64,000 nucleotides of DNA. Origin: CAIUGU01 sp963819685 (lineage in GTDB: Bacteria > Pseudomonadota > Gammaproteobacteria > Steroidobacterales > Steroidobacteraceae). A model generated the notes under the pieces. That model saw only the letters and a list, made by a program, of their open reading frames with translations. It ran no database searches and had not been told where the DNA came from. Every line of letters starts with the position of its first letter. The stretch's first letter is position 1. Position numbers and translations under genes: made by a program. The DNA lies in assembly GCA_963819685.1 (NCBI GenBank), contig CAWFXI010000011.1:124001-188000 (forward strand), written 5' to 3'. Positions 62,727-64,000 of this stretch are shown piece after piece.

Positions 62727-64000
62727 ATGCAGAATATGCAGACATTGACCGTTATCTTTGTAGCGCTGTTGATATGCGGCACCGTGCTGCGGCTGTGGCT
62801 GCTCGGCAGGCAATACAGCACCGTCAGGCAAAACAGGGAAACGGTACCAGCGCCCTTCGCGGTGACGATCAGCCTGGAAGAGCACCGGCGGGCGGCGGAT
62901 TTCACGATGGCTCATGCGCGCCTTGCCTGTATTGACATCGTCGTCGGAGCGCTCCTGCTGTTGGCGCTGACGATCGGCGGCGGCATTTCGGCGGTCGACC
63001 ACTTCTTGAACGGTGCTGGCTTGAGCGCCCTCTGGCATGGCGTTGCAGTGGTTGCTGCCGTGATGCTGCTGACGCTGCTTCTCGATCTGCCGTTCTCGCT
63101 GTGGCGGGTCTTCCGCATCGAAGCGAGGTTCGGCTTCAACCGCATGACAGTCCAGCTGTTCGTGACGGATCTGCTGAAGAGCCTGCTGGTTGGTGTGTTG
63201 CTTGGCGGCCCTCTGCTCATCGCTGTGCTGCTCCTGATGGAACATGCAGGCCAGTACTGGTGGCTGTTTGTATTCGGCGTATGGGTGCTATTCACGGTGC
63301 TGGTGACCTGGGCCTGGCCGACCTTCATTGCTCCACTGTTCAACCAGTTCGTACCGCTGTCGGACGACGAACTGCGCACCCGCGTCGAGGCACTGCTTGC
63401 ACGCTGCGGGTTCACCACCAGGGGCGTTTTCGTCATGGATGGCTCACGCCGCTCGACGCACGGCAACGCCTATTTCACCGGGCTCGGTCGCCACAAGCGC
63501 ATCGTCTTCATGGATACACTGATCGAGCGCCTGCAGTACGAGGAAATCGAAGCAGTCCTCGCCCATGAACTCGGGCACTTCAGCCTCCATCACGTGCGCA
63601 AGCGCCTGCTGCTGTCGCTGGTGACCGCTTTTGCCGGATTGGCGATCCTGGGTCAGCTTGCGGCATCGCCGGTGTTCTACCTTGCACTGGGCGTCGCAGA
63701 ACCTTCTTCCCACTCTGCCCTGCTGCTATTCACGCTCGCCGCGCCTGTAGTGACTTTCTACCTGACGCCTCTCGGCGCATGGTGGTCAAGGCGTCATGAA
63801 TTCGAGGCGGATCAATTCGCCAGCACGCAGGCGGCGCCAGCACATCTGGTGCACGCACTGGTAAAGCTTTACCGGGACAATGCAACGACGTTGACGCCCG
63901 ATCCGGTATACGCCGCGTTCTATTTCTCGCATCCGCCTGCGCTGACGCGAATCGAGCGGTTAGAGGCGCTTGGCCGGAAGCCGACAGCCCTACCCGTGAC
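62727..64000 (+). CDS. M48 (Ste24/CAAX-type) zinc metalloprotease, partial at window end
   Basis: At least 424 codons are present before the window edge; the family is usually about 415-430 aa, so little is missing. An N-terminal membrane segment starts MQNMQTLTVIFVALLI, several helices follow, and the zinc motif HELGHFSLHH with a second ligand in RRHEFEADQFA defines a Ste24-like peptidase. A -10-like TAGAAT (62723-62728) overlaps the first ATG, so the next ATG at 62,736 may be used, possibly on a leaderless mRNA. It is divergent from orn. Confidence 0.92.
   Translation, partial: MQNMQTLTVIFVALLICGTVLRLWLLGRQYSTVRQNRETVPAPFAVTISLEEHRRAADFTMAHARLACIDIVVGALLLLALTIGGGISAVDHFLNGAGLSALWHGVAVVAAVMLLTLLLDLPFSLWRVFRIEARFGFNRMTVQLFVTDLLKSLLVGVLLGGPLLIAVLLLMEHAGQYWWLFVFGVWVLFTVLVTWAWPTFIAPLFNQFVPLSDDELRTRVEALLARCGFTTRGVFVMDGSRRSTHGNAYFTGLGRHKRIVFMDTLIERLQYEEIEAVLAHELGHFSLHHVRKRLLLSLVTAFAGLAILGQLAASPVFYLALGVAEPSSHSALLLFTLAAPVVTFYLTPLGAWWSRRHEFEADQFASTQAAPAHLVHALVKLYRDNATTLTPDPVYAAFYFSHPPALTRIERLEALGRKPTALPV

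Noticed and set aside
62622..63245. N-terminal extension of oligoribonuclease to 391 codons
   Set aside because: The extension overlaps the divergent M48 gene and is Gln/His/Arg-rich; family members start at MSIRDLDRL.

Overview
This is a 64 kb stretch of a high-GC chromosome (roughly 60 % by eye), almost entirely housekeeping. It most likely comes from a gammaproteobacterium of the Steroidobacter/Nevskia/Xanthomonas-like grade. The grounds are the E. coli-type order greA-yhbY-rlmE-ftsH-folP-glmM-secG-tRNA-Leu(GAG), the gammaproteobacterial ratA-rnfH/bamE/recN/smpB/ssrA block, the Pseudomonas-type tmRNA tag ANDDNYALAA, and a DUF6152 cassette of a kind I associate with steroid-degrader-like lineages. 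The genus is inference. I see no phage, transposon, integron, CRISPR or defence locus.

Layout. (1) 1-13,800, minus strand: a 14-subunit NADH dehydrogenase I operon, nuoA to nuoN, with the nuoN end beyond the window edge. (2) 13,800-21,980: a repeat-bearing spacer, tRNA-Leu(GAG), secG, tpiA, glmM, folP, ftsH, rlmE, yhbY, a DUF4149 membrane protein and greA. (3) 21,970-32,470: carB, carA, dapB, then dnaJ, dnaK, grpE and hrcA, all minus strand, with a sigma32-like promoter and a strong terminator around dnaK. (4) 32,600-38,360: nadK-recN, fur divergent from bamE, rnfH-ratA, smpB, then an inverted-repeat-rich spacer and ssrA. (5) 38,430-41,470: a four-gene cassette of a lipoprotein, a DUF6152 protein, a PhzS-like flavin monooxygenase and a DUF3237 protein. 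(6) 41,700-48,260: a probable operon DUF3141 (PHA-synthase-like) - phosphate acyltransferase - acetate kinase - fabI - aldo/keto reductase - DUF4389. (7) 48,450-51,510: PPK2 polyphosphate kinase coupled to a SulP transporter, with a small unknown gene upstream. (8) 51,640-64,000: glutathione peroxidase, zinc ribbon plus bactofilin, carbonic anhydrase, Hsp20, a secreted HExxH protein, a Gfo/Idh oxidoreductase, small membrane proteins, Prc protease, a coiled-coil protein plus DUF1249, oligoribonuclease and an M48 peptidase cut by the window end.

Functional themes are respiration (nuo), protein quality control (ftsH, dnaKJ-grpE-hrcA, hsp20, prc, smpB-ssrA), and energy and phosphate metabolism (pta-ackA, ppk2).

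The most important caution for a reader: several essential genes (folP, glmM, ftsH), as well as ppk2 (twice), carry single extra bases that break the frame. dapB and a small gene at 51.2-51.5 kb may do the same. Every case is an insertion, which points to sequence error rather than real pseudogenes.
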